Of a stretch of DNA of 64,000 bases, positions 51,869 to 62,823 are shown in pieces. Origin of the DNA: Aquatica leii (lineage: Eukaryota > Arthropoda > Insecta > Coleoptera > Lampyridae). Position numbers and translations under genes: made by a program. The first letter of the stretch is position 1. Each line of letters opens with the position of its first letter. The stretch is taken from positions 59,225,505 to 59,289,504 of the forward strand of contig CM069436.1 in NCBI GenBank assembly GCA_035610365.1, read 5' to 3'. Below the pieces are notes generated by a model. The model was not told the origin of the DNA. It did no database searches and was given only the letters and a program-made list of their open reading frames with translations.

Positions 51869-52714
51869 ATGGAAGCTCAAGCAAACGATGCAAATGACGC
51901 GACCGAACCTCAAATATACGGTTTAGCGCAAGTGAAGCTACCATCGTTTTGGCAACCAAACCCAGTACTTTGGTTCGCTCAAGTGGAGGCACAATTTCAT
52001 AACCAAAGAGTTACAGGCGACCTGAATAAATATTTTGCGGTAGTGGCCACACTTGATTCAACGGTGCTTCAACAAGTTTCCGACTTAATAGCGAATCCTC
52101 CGGAGAAAGATAAGTATGAAAAACTAAAAAAACGTTTGACCGAACGTTTCTCAGACTCGGAAGATCGCCGCTTGAAAAAGCTACTTAACGAGGTAGAGCT
52201 CGGCGACCGTAATCCCTCACAACTTCTCCGTGAAATGCAAACGCTAGCTGGAGGACGGATGTTGGAAGACGTAATTTTAGCATTGTGGAAACAACGGCTA
52301 CCCATTCAGATGCAGTTAGTGCTTTCAGCCAGCGACGGCGTGGCAATCGAAAAACTAGCCGCCATTGCTGACAAAATGGCGGAGGTCAATTCGTACAACT
52401 CAGCGTCAAACGTTGCCGCTGTTACACGTCCACTTCCGGAACCGACCTACGCAGACCAACCGACAAAACAATCCCATATTCAAGAGTTGCAACGCCAAAT
52501 CGAAGCTCTAACGATGTCAGTGCAACAACTTACTGAACGTTTTAACAACGGAAACAATCGCTGGAGAAACCGTTCCCGTCCACGACCACGCCTGAACAGC
52601 AACAATCCGGGCGAGTGTTATTATCACAGACGATTTGGTGCGAACGCTACAAAGTGCACGCGACCGTGTAGTTTTGAACATTCCCCGGGAAACGACGACA
52701 GCCGTCGCGAATAG
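51869..52714 (+). CDS. gypsy Gag (281 codons, intact)
   Basis: Structural capsid/nucleocapsid protein of the retrotransposon. From the ATG at 51869: [20 protein letters not shown] (capsid N-terminal block typical of this gypsy group), [38 protein letters not shown], then a glutamine-rich stretch (about residues 205-225), an arginine-rich stretch ([13 protein letters not shown]) and, at the end, [18 protein letters not shown], a zinc-binding knuckle of the CxxH...C..C kind. The start is the first ATG after the primer-binding site. The last codons overlap pol in another frame (see the frameshift entry). The ORF is undamaged. Confidence 0.9.
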   Translation: MEAQANDANDATEPQIYGLAQVKLPSFWQPNPVLWFAQVEAQFHNQRVTGDLNKYFAVVATLDSTVLQQVSDLIANPPEKDKYEKLKKRLTERFSDSEDRRLKKLLNEVELGDRNPSQLLREMQTLAGGRMLEDVILALWKQRLPIQMQLVLSASDGVAIEKLAAIADKMAEVNSYNSASNVAAVTRPLPEPTYADQPTKQSHIQELQRQIEALTMSVQQLTERFNNGNNRWRNRSRPRPRLNSNNPGECYYHRRFGANATKCTRPCSFEHSPGNDDSRRE

Positions 52715-54438
52715 AGGCGATTAACGACGGTGTAGTGACTCCCTCCAAGCGCCTCTTCGTAACCGACGCCACATCCAAAAAACAATTTTTAATAGACACA
52801 GGTGCCGACATTAGTGTGTATCCGCGAAAAAGTGCTGTACATTTCCGATCCCCCACAAACTTTGTGCTGTATGCCGCGAACAGCTCCCCCATAAACACGT
52901 ACGGACTAATAGTGCTACACCTCAATTTCGGACTTAGACGCGCGTTTAAATGGTCGTTCGTCGTCGCTGACGTGGACAAACCCATAATTGGTGTCGACTT
53001 TTTAAGTCATTACGGCCTGCTAGTAGATGTAAGAAACAGGAAATTGGTTGACGGACTCACGTCGCTTTCGATAAACGGTTATGTTATGCCGACCCCAATG
53101 GTCAGCGCTATTAAAACCGTGAACTACAATAGCAACTTTCATAACATTCTGAAAGAGTTTCCAGAATTGATACGTCCCTCCTGGAAAACTTCGACGAGAA
53201 AACACCCTATCGAACATCATATCGAAACGACAACCGGACCGCCAGTAACTGCCCGACCACGTAGATTAGCACCAGAACGACACCAAATTGCACGTCAAGA
53301 ATTCGAGCATTTACTCGACCTTGGCGTAATTCGAGAGTCGAAATCGTGCTGGTCTTCCCCTCTGCACTTAGCTGTCAAGAAAAATCAAGAATGGCGCCCG
53401 TGCGGAGATTACCGTGCCCTAAATGCACGCACCATCCACGATAATTATCCTATTCCGCATATAGAAGATTTTGGACAACAGCTACACCAGAAAACGATAT
53501 TCTCTACGATCGACCTGGTGAGAGCATTTCACCAAATACCAATCCACGAAGCGGACATTCCTAAAACAGCAATTACTACACCTTTTGGGCTCTATGAATT
53601 TACACATATGAGTTTTGGTCTTCGTAACGCTGCACAAAGTTTCCAGCGTTTTATAGATCACGTCTTGAGAGGGTTGAACTTCGCGTACGCCTACCTAGAC
53701 GACATTCTCATAGCTTCAGAGTCGCCCGAACAACATGCAGACCACTTACGTCAACTTTTCCACAGACTTCAGGAATACGGTGTAGTTATTAACCCATCGA
53801 AATGCATCTTAGGCCAAGCTCAAATCGATTTCCTAGGATACACAGTTTCTGCTGAAGGTTGTCGACCTCCAGACACCCGAGTCGAAGCAATCAGCCAAGC
53901 AACAAAGCCAGCCACAGTAAAACAGCTCCGACGCTTCCTAGGAATGTTGAATTATTACAGAAGATTTATAAAAGAGGCAGCCACCATACAAGCCCCACTG
54001 AACGATCTGCTTTCTGGTTCAAAAGGTTCAGCCAATCGTACAATTGCTTGGACGGAAGAAACAGAACGTGCATTTGAAGATGCTAAAAAGTCACTAACAA
54101 CCGCAGTACAACTTGTGCATCCATCTCCAGACGCTCCTCGAGCCCTATATGTCGATGCATCCAATTTTGCAGTGGGTGCTGCACTTCACCAATATTGTGA
54201 AGGATCATGGCAACCAATTGCATTTGCTTCAAAAAAGCTAACACCCGCTCAACTCAAATATAGCGCGTATGACCGTGAATTATTAGCAGCATACGTAGCC
54301 ATAAAGAAATTTCGCCATTACTTGGAAGGTCGAAAATTTACAATTTACACGGATCACAAACCGTTGGTGTATGCATTTCAACAAAAAGCAGACAAAGCGT
54401 CACCACGACAATTTCGCTACTTAGATTTTATTGGCTAA
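52678..54438 (+). pseudogene. gypsy Pol, first part: protease, reverse transcriptase, RNase H
   Basis: Read in the -1 frame after gag. Protease: [14 protein letters not shown], aspartic active site DTGA. Reverse transcriptase: [48 protein letters not shown] and the catalytic [10 protein letters not shown] (YLDD). RNase [48 protein letters not shown]. All catalytic residues are present. The frame is cut by TAA at 54436-54438, at a position where relatives have a glutamine. The reading frame then continues in the same phase into the integrase. Confidence 0.9.
52687..52730 (+). promoter_or_regulatory. Candidate -1 ribosomal frameshift signal between gag and pol
   Basis: The heptamer GGGAAAC (52687-52693) sits in the gag frame exactly as G-GGA-AAC. 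Eight bases downstream, CCGTCG (52702-52707) can pair with CGACGG (52725-52730). Pol is in the -1 frame and is open from 52678, so slippage here would join the two. G-GGA-AAC is a known slippery heptamer in some retroviruses. Confidence 0.75.
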
Positions 54439-55095
54439 TTTACTAGCGATATCCAACACATCAGCGGAAGAGAAAACATTCCTGCCGACACACTGTCTCG
54501 TTTAGAATCCATCACAGACACCGTAGACTATGCAGAGTTAGTTAGTGCACAAACAAAAGATCAAGAACTAAAAACTTTTCTAAACAAGAATTCTGTTCTT
54601 GATATAAAACAAATTTATTTTCCACATGTAGACAAGCACATATACTGTGATATTTCTACACCAGCAGCAAGACCTTTCGTTCCAAAGGAACTGCGGAAGA
54701 AAATATTCACAAACATGCATAAGTTGTCACATCCAAGTGCACGAGCCACTACTTACTTGGTTACTACAAGATTTGTCTGGCCCAGCATGAATAAAGATAT
54801 AAAAAGATGGTGTCGGGAGTGCCCAGAATGTCAACAATGCAAAATCTCAAGACACACGTCCAGCCCAATCGCCACGTTCACGTTACCTAGCGAGAGGTTC
54901 GAACACATTCACCTCGACATCGTCGGTCCACTTCCACCATCAAAAGGTTATACATATTTACTAACATGTGTGGATAGATTTACACGTTGGCCTGAAGCAA
55001 TACCAATCAGTGACATCACAGCTGAAACCGTTGCAAATGCCTTTGTGACACATTGGATATCGAGATTTGGAATTCCGTTCACGAGTAACAACTGA
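54439..55095 (+). pseudogene. gypsy Pol, integrase N-terminal part
   Basis: Continues the pol frame after the [20 protein letters not shown] ends the RNase H region. A zinc-binding HHCC domain follows, with [11 protein letters not shown] and [10 protein letters not shown]. Then the first catalytic aspartate, [20 protein letters not shown], and [11 protein letters not shown] one-base insertion near 55077-55079 shifts the frame, ending it at TGA 55093-55095. The rest of the integrase is in the next frame. Confidence 0.88.
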
Positions 55096-55783
55096 TAGAG
55101 GACGTCAGTTCGAATCACAGCTGTTTCACATCCTCACTCGTATAATTGGAATCGAACACCTAAAAACAACTAGTTACCACCCACAGGCAAACGGAATGGT
55201 CGAACGTTTCCATCGGCAACTTAAAGCAGCCATCACCTGTCACAAACACTCAAGCTGGACAGAGGTACTGCCACTGGTGCTACTAGGGATTCGCAATGCA
55301 TACAAAGATGACCTAAAAACAACATCAGCCGAGCTCGTGTATGGCAAAAACTTACGTCTACCAGGAGAGTACTTTGCACCAGGACCTCGACAACAAGCAT
55401 CTGACTTTGTAGAGCGCTTACAACAACACTTTGATGACATTCGTCCCAAAGAACCTGCACATCATACACAGAAATCTACATTTATTAATCAATATCTTAA
55501 CACCTGCAGTCATGTGTATGTTCGACACGATGCAGTTTGAAAACCACTACAACCACCATATGATGGACCATACTACGTGCTTAAAAGATACCAAAAATCT
55601 TTTCTTCTACAAATCAACAATAAAGAACAAGTAGTATCCATAGATAGATTAAAACCAGCATTTATTGCACAAGATTTTAATCCACTTCATGACCATTCAT
55701 ACGCCAACACCAATCCACCCCAACATACGGAACATCCATACGCTAAAAAGGTATCGTTTCAGAATCCGAAAATCAAACCCTGA
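55078..55783 (+). pseudogene. gypsy Pol, integrase C-terminal part
   Basis: In the shifted frame: [14 protein letters not shown] (second catalytic aspartate), [20 protein letters not shown] (catalytic glutamate), then the connecting region and a [10 protein letters not shown] block. TGA at 55538-55540 interrupts the frame where relatives have an arginine. The remainder (a PPYDGPYYVLKR-like chromodomain-adjacent segment, then IDRLKPAFI) runs on in phase to a stop at 55783. The polypurine tract lies just after. Confidence 0.88.
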
Positions 55784-55796
55784 AGCTGAAACTGGT

Positions 55797-55806
55797 AAGG
55801 GGGTGA
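55797..55806 (+). promoter_or_regulatory. Polypurine tract of gypsy
   Basis: AAGGGGGTGA directly before the 3' LTR, the expected site of plus-strand priming. Confidence 0.7.
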
Positions 55807-56042
55807 TGTAGCGAGTAAACAAACCTCATCTACAAAGTTGGCAACGATAACATTTAGCTGCGCATGTGGTAGCGCCAACGGAAATATAAAAAGACAAGAA
55901 AAAGGAAGGGAGGTTGTCTTATTGGTTCGCACGCCATGTGAAGAATACATTGTTTGTAAATCACATTTTCATTGTTAGTTTTTAAAATAAATTTAGTTAA
56001 GAAACTGTGTCGTATTTTACTTCAACAACTGGAAACCCCAGA
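55807..56042 (+). repeat. 3' LTR of gypsy (236 bp)
   Basis: TGTAGCGAGTAAAC to GGAAACCCCAGA. Uninterrupted, with one visible base difference from the 5' LTR. Confidence 0.92.
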
Positions 56043-56046
56043 ACTT
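56043..56046 (+). repeat. 4-bp target-site duplication of the gypsy element (right)
   Basis: ACTT, identical to 50757-50760. Confidence 0.75.
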
Positions 56047-56466
56047 TTTGCAAAGCAGGCACACCACTCCCAACGTTTATTTAGGGACATGTAAAAAATT
56101 CTAGGTATTTTAGGAATATTGTAGATGTTAACGTGGCAGTACCGGTAAAATGATACAGAGCTAGGGTAGAACTTTCCTCTCTCTCCGATTTAAAAAGAAG
56201 TCTGCTATTAGTTCGGTTAATTTAAAAGTGTACATATTTCTAGTATAAGTAAAACATATTTTTAGTCGTTTAAATAAATTAGTTTTTAATAATAAAATTC
56301 GCTATTTATGTACTCAAAATAATTCAATTTCATGTGGCTGCAAACGAATTCGGTGCCTTTAACAAAAATCAACACATTAACATAAATGTAAAACAAACAT
56401 TATTCATGTAATTACTTTATATTAATTGAAATAATTATAATAATCTTCACAAAAGTTTCTAATCTA

Positions 56467-56623
56467 TCAAAAGTTTTTCTATTTTATGGATAGGATCCTT
56501 CGGAGTGGAGGAACAACAATAAAAACAATCTTTATCTGAACGTTATTGTTAATAAAGGTTGTTTTTATTGTTGCCGTTCCTCCACACCGAAGGATCCTAT
56601 CTATAAAATAAAAAAACTTTTGA
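56467..56623. repeat. Palindromic repeat with arms of about 70 bp
   Basis: The left arm starts TCAAAAGTTTTT and contains GATAGGATCCTTCGGAG. The right arm is its complement with few mismatches (CACCGAAGGATCCTATC, ending ACTTTTGA). The spacer is about 20 bp. One arm also occurs at 14350-14430 behind a hammerhead-like motif. No protein is encoded. Confidence 0.75.
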
Positions 56624-57990
56624 CTGATTATGCATGTACCTCTTTGTATAAAAACGAAAACCAGTACAACTAACAATCCAATATTTTGAAACTTTGTATA
56701 CACAAAATAATTAATGCTGCATAAATATCAGAAAAAATTATATACCAAGATTAATTGGTTATTGTGCACGTTCAAATCTCCCATTTGGCCAACATATCAA
56801 TTTGATAACCTTAAAGCATCACAAAGAATAAGAATGGAAATCATAAAGTACATAGAATGAACGTTTTAGTGTACCACTGCTGTAACAAATAATATTACCC
56901 TTCAGCAAAATTTCTTGCAACGAAAAACGTATCATCATAATAAATGCTGGCATATACTAAAAGTATCTATTTGAGTTTTACTAGAACGAAAATTAGAGAA
57001 CGATTAAACTGATACACTAATAATACATTACACAGCATAGCGAGAAATACCATGGAAATTGTTGATTCGTTGAAGCTTAAAATATAATGCAATTATAATA
57101 TACAAAATCGCCATCTTTTCACGAAGATACTGGTACTTTGCGCAAACGCGGTTATTAAGTACTTAATTCAAAATTGCAAGAAAGTTTTTAGAAAAACGAA
57201 AAGGTTTAATATGAACTATTAATAATATGTAACAAAATTTTATATAGTGGTGTTTTTGTTACAATATATAAAAGAAAAAAGTGTATAGGTAAAAGCAAGC
57301 AAAAGTATAATTTCTAAATAAAGTAAAAACGTTTTTTATGTTACTAAAAAATGCTTTAAGAAATATTTTTAAAATATTTCAATATCAATGTTTAAATTAA
57401 ATATTTTTAAAACACAACAAAAATATTTTTTGAAAAACATTTTTTATTTCGACTGTTTTAAAACGTAACGTTTTTAAAACATGAAAAAAACGTTTCTTTG
57501 CTGATTGGGACGCGTGGTTTTGAAGCTCTATGAATAATATATGAATATCTATTGCAAAATAAGTCATCTTGTGATCTACAATGTTCTGAATAACATACCA
57601 GAAAATAGGAAAGTTTAAATTGAATTAAAAAAAATATTGATTTAAAATAATTCCAATAAATTTTAAAAACGATATTTATTATATGGGATAGGAGTTTATA
57701 CTTTGAAAAAAAGTAAAAAGACAACATCTCAAACTTAAGAACTAGCGAAGAGATAAACGAACTCAAGAGAAATGGCAAAAAAGACTAATCATTTTGCCGC
57801 CTTCTATTTATTGTAGCATGCAGTAAACTACTTGAACGATTCGTTTCTGCGCTAACCGTCAAAATTTTTTGGTTAGTGAGTCAGCTGTAGCTTATTCTTT
57901 TAATAATTGTAAATAAAATAAGACATTTTAGAATAATTATCCTCGTTTATTCATTATTAGTTAATTATGAGTAATTTTAGACAATATTAA
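56624..57990. other. Intergenic DNA upstream of Glued
   Basis: AT-rich. No gene, repeat family or strong promoter element recognised. Confidence 0.4.
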
Positions 57991-58039
57991 TTATTTTGTA
58001 CCAACAGGTGCGACTTATTTCATACACAAACTTGTAAAG

Positions 58040-58087
58040 GTAATTCTCATCTTGCTTGTATTATAAATTAATTTTACATAATTTTAG
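58040..58087 (+). other. Gl: Probable 5' UTR intron of Glued (48 nt)
   Basis: Donor AAG|GTAATT at 58040 and acceptor TAATTTTAG ending 58087 bound a 48-nt segment ten bases before the start codon. Its size matches the short introns of mbc. Splicing is inferred from the sites only. Confidence 0.5.
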
Positions 58088-58097
58088 TTAATAAACA

Positions 58098-58271
58098 ATG
58101 GCAGAGTACTTAAAAATTGGTCAAAGAGTGGAAGTGATAAATAAAGACGTACAAGGTGTAATTGCTTTTTATGGAACGACTGAATTTGCTAGCGGTAAAT
58201 GGATTGGACTTGTTTTAGATGAACCGAAAGGCAAGAATAATGGTTCTGTTAAAGGAGTAGCATATTTTAAG
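58098..58271 (+). CDS. Gl: Dynactin p150Glued, first coding exon (CAP-Gly start)
   Basis: Dynactin subunit 1 binds microtubule plus ends through an N-terminal CAP-Gly domain and links dynein to cargo. The exon encodes 58 residues from ATG 58098 (context AAACAATGG): YLKIGQRVEVINKDVQGVIA, FYGTTEFASGKWIGLVLDEP, then KGKNNGSVKGVAYFK. GKNNGSV is close to the GKNDGSV tubulin-tail binding motif of CAP-Gly domains. The start at the very N-terminus with no preceding domain fits p150Glued rather than CLIP-170, CYLD or tubulin cofactors. Donor GTTTGT at 58272. The next exon, which should complete the CAP-Gly fold, is not found in the remaining 5.7 kb, so the first intron continues past the window edge. 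Confidence 0.88.
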
Positions 58272-59030
58272 GTTTGTTCATTTAACAGTTCGTTTCAGTT
58301 GCCTTACCCTTTTTTTTGTTTTTGCTATTTGTGATTTATTACATGCTTTTTGAGACTTTAAAACTTCTGAATTAGGTCTAAAGTATGTCTGTTTATTGAA
58401 CTATATATAACATTATTGAATAATTTATGCTTTCTTCTAATTAAATAAAAGTTGATATAATCACAAAGTCAATCTACAAAATATTATAATAACTATTAGT
58501 AAATGAAACTAGTTTCGACAATATAAATTGTCATCATCAGATAATCTGAAAAGCATTGAAATTATTTAAAAATATAGTAGAGCTTACAAAATTATAAATC
58601 TGAAAAGTTATTGACAAATGTCAAAAAATTGAAAGTTGAAACTTGGTACATAGCCATAAGTGATAAAGGAAGAAGAAAAAATAATGAAAAAAAAATAAAT
58701 TAAAATTTATTATTAAGAAGAGGAGACGATCAAATCAAGAGTTTAATTAAGCCAGTTATATATAGGTATGAATTTTCACTATAAGTATTTCAATAAGAAA
58801 ATAATTTTTATTACAAAAATGAATAAATTTAATATTAAATAAGAAGAAGTTTAGTAAAAGAAGAACGAGTGTCAACACCAGAATTTAAATACTTTTTAAT
58901 AAAATAAAATTCTCTTAGGGGTTATGTCTATTAAGGATATATCTCAAAATATTGATTTAAATTGTATTTTCTAATTATATTGCATACTTCTTCAAAATTA
59001 TGTACATTATTATTTATTTATTTTATTCAA
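58272..59030. other. Glued intron 1, first part
   Basis: AT-rich, no exon. It contains a minus-strand hammerhead-like motif at 58506-58547. Confidence 0.5.
58506..58547 (-). ncRNA. Hammerhead-like motif (minus strand)
   Basis: On the minus strand: CTGATGA (58540-58534), one unpaired T, a perfect 6-bp stem GACAAT/ATTGTC with loop TTAT, GAAA, then C-TA-GTT, as for a minimal stem III. The core bases match a hammerhead ribozyme except for the extra base before stem II. Such motifs are known from Penelope-like retroelements. Activity untested. Confidence 0.4.
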
Positions 59031-59779
59031 GAGGTTGTTCGTCTAGCGCCCCTGCACTGTGGTCCTTTTATGCACTTCCGTTTTATTACTCCTTCAGCAG
59101 TTCTATTTTGTCAATGAAGTCTAGAAGGTTATTCCAAGGGGCTTTTTTTTTAACTCATCGTTTAGCCGAGAATCCTTGTGTGCTGCGTTAGATACGCTTA
59201 GCATTTACACAGGCAGATGCTGCGGAGTCTCGTCGTCTTTCAAGCATCCGCGACATAAAGGGATACTTTGCAGTTCCATTTCATGCATATGTTTGTGAAG
59301 GCTGCAGTGCCCTGTTATTAGTCTTGTGAGTTTCCTTTTGTCGGTTCATGCTTGATAGTGTATTTTGAGTGTTTTGTGTGCCTCATTTCTTAAGAGTTTT
59401 TCCACAGTATTTTATGCTTTGCTGCTAGTTTGCTGCGAATTATTTTTTTTTGGTCTCGTAGACGATTCAGAAAACAGGTTCGTGTCCAATATATGTCCCG
59501 GTTGTGTCCTTTTTAGCTAGTACATCCGTTATTAGGTTTCCTTTAACATTCTGGTCTTTTGGTATCTAGATGAGCTGTACTTGTTGCCGAGTTGCCAATA
59601 TTTCCTGACCTTACGTATGCCAGTATGGCTGCCTGATTGTCAGACATGATCGATATCGGACCATTAGCGTATGATTTCTAGTGGATAATGTTCCTGACAC
59701 ATCAGCAACGCATATTTACCTAAGGTCAGCTTCCCGGATAAATGTTTTTTGTCTACTAGTCTCGTGACTTTAAATTTCT

Positions 59780-60073
59780 TTAAGATGTGATAGTCTTTTG
59801 TGATCTCATAGTTAAGATTGTTTCTTCACGCAGCACGTTATATACACCTGGTTTGTTTTTCCCGGCCTGTCTTGACTCAATCATTTCAACGAGGTATAAT
59901 ATTGGAAGTGAAAGTAATGCTTCCTTGGCTGCTGTGGGGGTGGTTTTTTTCGCTCTTGTTATCAGCAGACATGACATTCTCTGTATTCTGCCTAGGTTGG
60001 AAGCTATTTTTTTCACCCCATAAGCGGGTACTGTATGTGGATGATGGGTCTTGTCACCACAGTATATAACCAT
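59780..60073 (-). pseudogene. Post-RT linker of the non-LTR element
   Basis: Contains YGVKKIASNLGRIQRMSC, LLITRAKKTTPTAAKEALL and LPILYLVE, the linker between RT and RNase H in jockey/R1 elements (usually LxRLQRxxCLxITGAMRTTPT). Frame broken on both sides. Confidence 0.75.
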
Positions 60074-61155
60074 TTGATCATTGTAGAGGTTACCGTCTGG
60101 TTCCTGAGCATTGAGTGGACCTAGTTTTGCACTAGAGCTGTGATGTCTTTTTTCTTCGTTGTCCTTGCAACTGAGGGGAAGGTACCATTGTTAAATGCTC
60201 CTTCATAATTTAGAAAAGCACCCATTCATTGTATTGAATTGCATTTTTGCATCTGCTTACTAGTTAGTAAATTGCTAGCTCGCAAGATGTATACTGTTTT
60301 CGGTGCAAAGACGAACCCTTTAGTGCCCCGTACCGTATATACCTGTCGACGAGTAGTTTTAACGTGAAGGAAGTCAAGCTGATCGGTCTGTAAGATTTTG
60401 TCTGGGCGTACGTAGATCTCTCTCTGATTTGGTATATACCACTTGGACAATCCGCCAGCTGTTTGGTATATGCAAAAGTGTTAAGCTGGCTCTGAGAGCA
60501 GCAAATCTCTTTTGCGTCATGATGGGATCAATTCCATCGGCTCCTGAAGACTAAAAGGGTTGAAACGTATCGATTCCCCGTTTTAGGTTTTCAAGATTGA
60601 TCATTTTCCTTGCTTATTCCCAGTTCCTTTTTGGTGCCTGTTTGTTTGGTACCTCTAGGTCTTGGTGCTTAGAAAACTTTAGTTAACGATGAACCCGGGA
60701 AGTGTTTTTGCAATAGTTCTTGCAGAGTACCTTCAACCGAGTCTGTAAACTTTTCGCTTTCGATCAGCTAGAACCGATGTTTTTATTGCGGTTCTTGCTC
60801 AGAGGCGAGAACTTGTAGGTTTATTTTCTACATTCTTACAGTACTTTCTCCATCAGTCTCTCCTTGCCTTTTTAATTGAATCATTGTATGTTGTGAGGCT
60901 GGTTCTGTATTCATCCTAGTCTCCGCTCTTTTTGGCTGTGTTAAATGGTCTTCTTGTACGTGCCCTTGCTTTATCAAGCTCCCTGTTTTACCAAGTTATC
61001 TTGGGGGTTCGTTTGACAGTTTTTGGGGAGCTTGCTTCAAATGCGGATTTTAATGAATTAACAATATTGTCTGTCATTAGTTTTAGCTCGTGAGTTGATC
61101 TTACAACTAAAGGACAGTCTCTGTTTTTGTCGGCTAAAGTTTTATTGAACAACTT

Positions 61156-61710
61156 TCAGTCGGTTTTCCTCGGGTTTCTGTACTCTATTACGAGTTTCAC
61201 ATCTGATTCAATGCTGAACCGAATGTATTTATGATCAGATAAAGAAGATTCATTTGAAACATGCCACATTTTTATAACTTTGCTCGCCTTTGGACTAGCA
61301 AGCGTAAGGTCACCAGTTTTATTGCGCGACACTGTTATAAAGGTAGGCGCATTTCGGTTATTTATTATGTCTAAATTGGATCTTAGAATAAATTCTAAAA
61401 GGTTTTTACCCTTTGGATTTGTGTTTGTGCTCTTCCACAAAGTATGGTGTGCATTGTCATCGCATCTAAGAATCAGCAATCTGTTGGCCACACTATTAAT
61501 CAGCCGTTGGATTTCTTCCGGCGGCGGTGGTCTAGTCTGGTCGTAGGTAAGGTAACCGGATCTGATAATGAAATGAAATGAACTTCCCTCTGATGCCTCT
61601 ACTGATATTTTAGCTGCAACTAGGTCTCTAGAAATATAATGGCATAAATCCCACAATGGCATTAATTTTAGTACATTCTTTACAATGATGCATGTGCGAG
61701 GGTTGTGCAC
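61156..61710 (-). pseudogene. APE-type endonuclease domain of the non-LTR element
   Basis: A 184-codon ORF: LLILRCDDNAHHTLWKSTNT, LLEFILRSNLDIINNRNAPT, then SNESSLSDHKYIRFSIES and YRNPRKTD. The DxNAHHxxW and SLSDHKYI blocks are the catalytic Asp/Asn and Asp-His motifs of apurinic-like endonucleases in jockey-group elements. The first catalytic glutamate (QEPW) lies upstream in another frame. Confidence 0.85.
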
Positions 61711-62781
61711 AAGTTAGGCTACAAGGAGCTATTTATCTAGACAGTTCAATCATTTTATTGTTCCTTTGTGGATCCATGGCTCTTGAACAAATGCAATATC
61801 AATATCGTGTGTCACAGTATAAGCACTGAGGGCAGCTGAAGCTGCCCTGCAGCGATGTATATTTATCTAAACGACTTTGAGCATTAGATTTTCGGCTCTG
61901 TATTTACATCTATTGCCTCGTCGACATGGCTTGTAGCATCCGGTTCTTTGTTGTCTTTTTTAGAGGCGGTCAGCGCCCGGAGAGTGATCACTCTTTGAAG
62001 ACTTAAATTGAAATTCTCCAAATACTTTTTCATTAACCTCTAAGTTGTTCTTCATTGCTTCTTTTTTTTATGTGCTTTGATAATAATCCGATCGTGGTAA
62101 TTGTTAGCAGTTGGTCTTTCGATGTCCAAACTCATCTACCACATTTTAATGTCAACTAACTCTTCAATTACGTTAAGTGGTGTATCCATCGTCACTTTAG
62201 CTGGTTAGTATTTAATAAATTATTAATGGGCCTACATTTGAATTCTTTCATAATTCTGAAAATATTATCTAAGAGAAATATAAATGATAATAGTACTATA
62301 AAAAAATACGCATTTTAAAAGTTAACTTACAAAAACTATTTATTTGCTTCTTGCAGTTTTTCTATTTGTTAATTGTACGAATCTGTTTTCAGTCGGCTCA
62401 TTCAAAATTTTCTTTTTCTTTCCTTGAAAATTCTAATTCTTCACAACATACCAAGTACACAAAAGTCTTCTCGGTTTATTGGACATCGTAGTTACCTATG
62501 CATTAGAATATTTTGGATTGTCATCGCTCATGAAATAAGCTGCCTTTATCTATTGCTGAATACTTTCTCTAAGCGCACCCTAAAAACACTTCCTGTATAC
62601 TTGATCTACTTGATTTGATAATAGAAAAGCAACAGGGAATCTGCATTTCTTTCGTTCTTGATGATAATTATTGCCAAATCCACTCTCTTCCTGTTAGCAC
62701 CGTGTGTACTAACCTGGTTAGGTTTTCGTGGTCTTAAATGTAGTTACTACTTTAATTTCCATTACCTTATTGGATAGTTGA

Positions 62782-62823
62782 AGGCCTGATGAAGCAGACA
62801 CTGCAGTCTGTGAAACGTCGCCT
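62782..62823 (+). ncRNA. Hammerhead-like motif
   Basis: AGGC-CTGATGA-A-GCAGAC...GTCTGT-GAAAC-GTC-GCCT. The core CTGATGA, GAAA and GTC are intact. AGGC and GCCT could form stem I, and GCAGAC/GTCTGT stem II (one wobble). The stem III loop has zero length, so it could only act as a dimer. Like the other copies it has one extra base before stem II. Confidence 0.4.

Larger units (their letters stand above)
50761..56042 (+). mobile_element. gypsy-type (Metaviridae) LTR retrotransposon, young but defective
   Basis: LTRs of 236 bp (5' LTR interrupted), primer-binding site just after the 5' LTR, gag, pol in the order protease, RT, RNase H, integrase, polypurine tract, and 3' LTR. No envelope gene is present. 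The order RT-RNaseH-integrase defines gypsy rather than copia. The LTRs differ at one visible base (GAATACG versus GAATACA). Pol is broken by TAA at 54436, a one-base insertion at about 55077-55079 and TGA at 55538. Confidence 0.93.
49922..56211. mobile_element. TIR DNA transposon of about 1 kb, split by a gypsy insertion
   Basis: Terminal inverted repeats of 137 bp: left arm 49922-50058, right arm 56075-56211. The outer 54 bp are identical (TAATAGCAGACTTC, GGAGAGAGAGGAAAG), and the inner parts diverge to a shared GTCCCTAAATAAA. With the gypsy element and its duplication removed, the element is about 1 kb with no transposase, hence non-autonomous. No target duplication could be seen at the ends. 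Confidence 0.75.
59030..62200 (-). mobile_element. Long decayed jockey-type non-LTR retrotransposon
   Basis: Minus strand from high to low coordinates: endonuclease (IDIAFVQEPWIHKG near 61805, then ORF 61156-61710), RT region (broken, about 60450-61150), a post-RT stretch SNLGRIQRMSCLLITRAKKT and TPTAAKEALLSLP (ORF 59780-60073), and an RNase H region with a SDNQAA-like motif near 59640. Frameshifts and stops throughout. The shorter fragment at 10540-11112 belongs to the same family. Antisense within the Glued intron. Confidence 0.8.

Noticed and set aside
52735-54438. GTG as a separate start for pol
   Set aside because: The pol frame is open upstream to 52678 and overlaps gag at a slippery heptamer, so frameshifting is a better explanation than an independent start.
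53020-55469. Minus-strand ORFs across the gypsy pol region
   Set aside because: Antisense shadows of pol with no motifs.
50757-56046. Endogenous retrovirus with an envelope gene
   Set aside because: After the integrase region the pol frame ends at 55783, only 23 bp before the 3' LTR, so there is no space for an envelope ORF.
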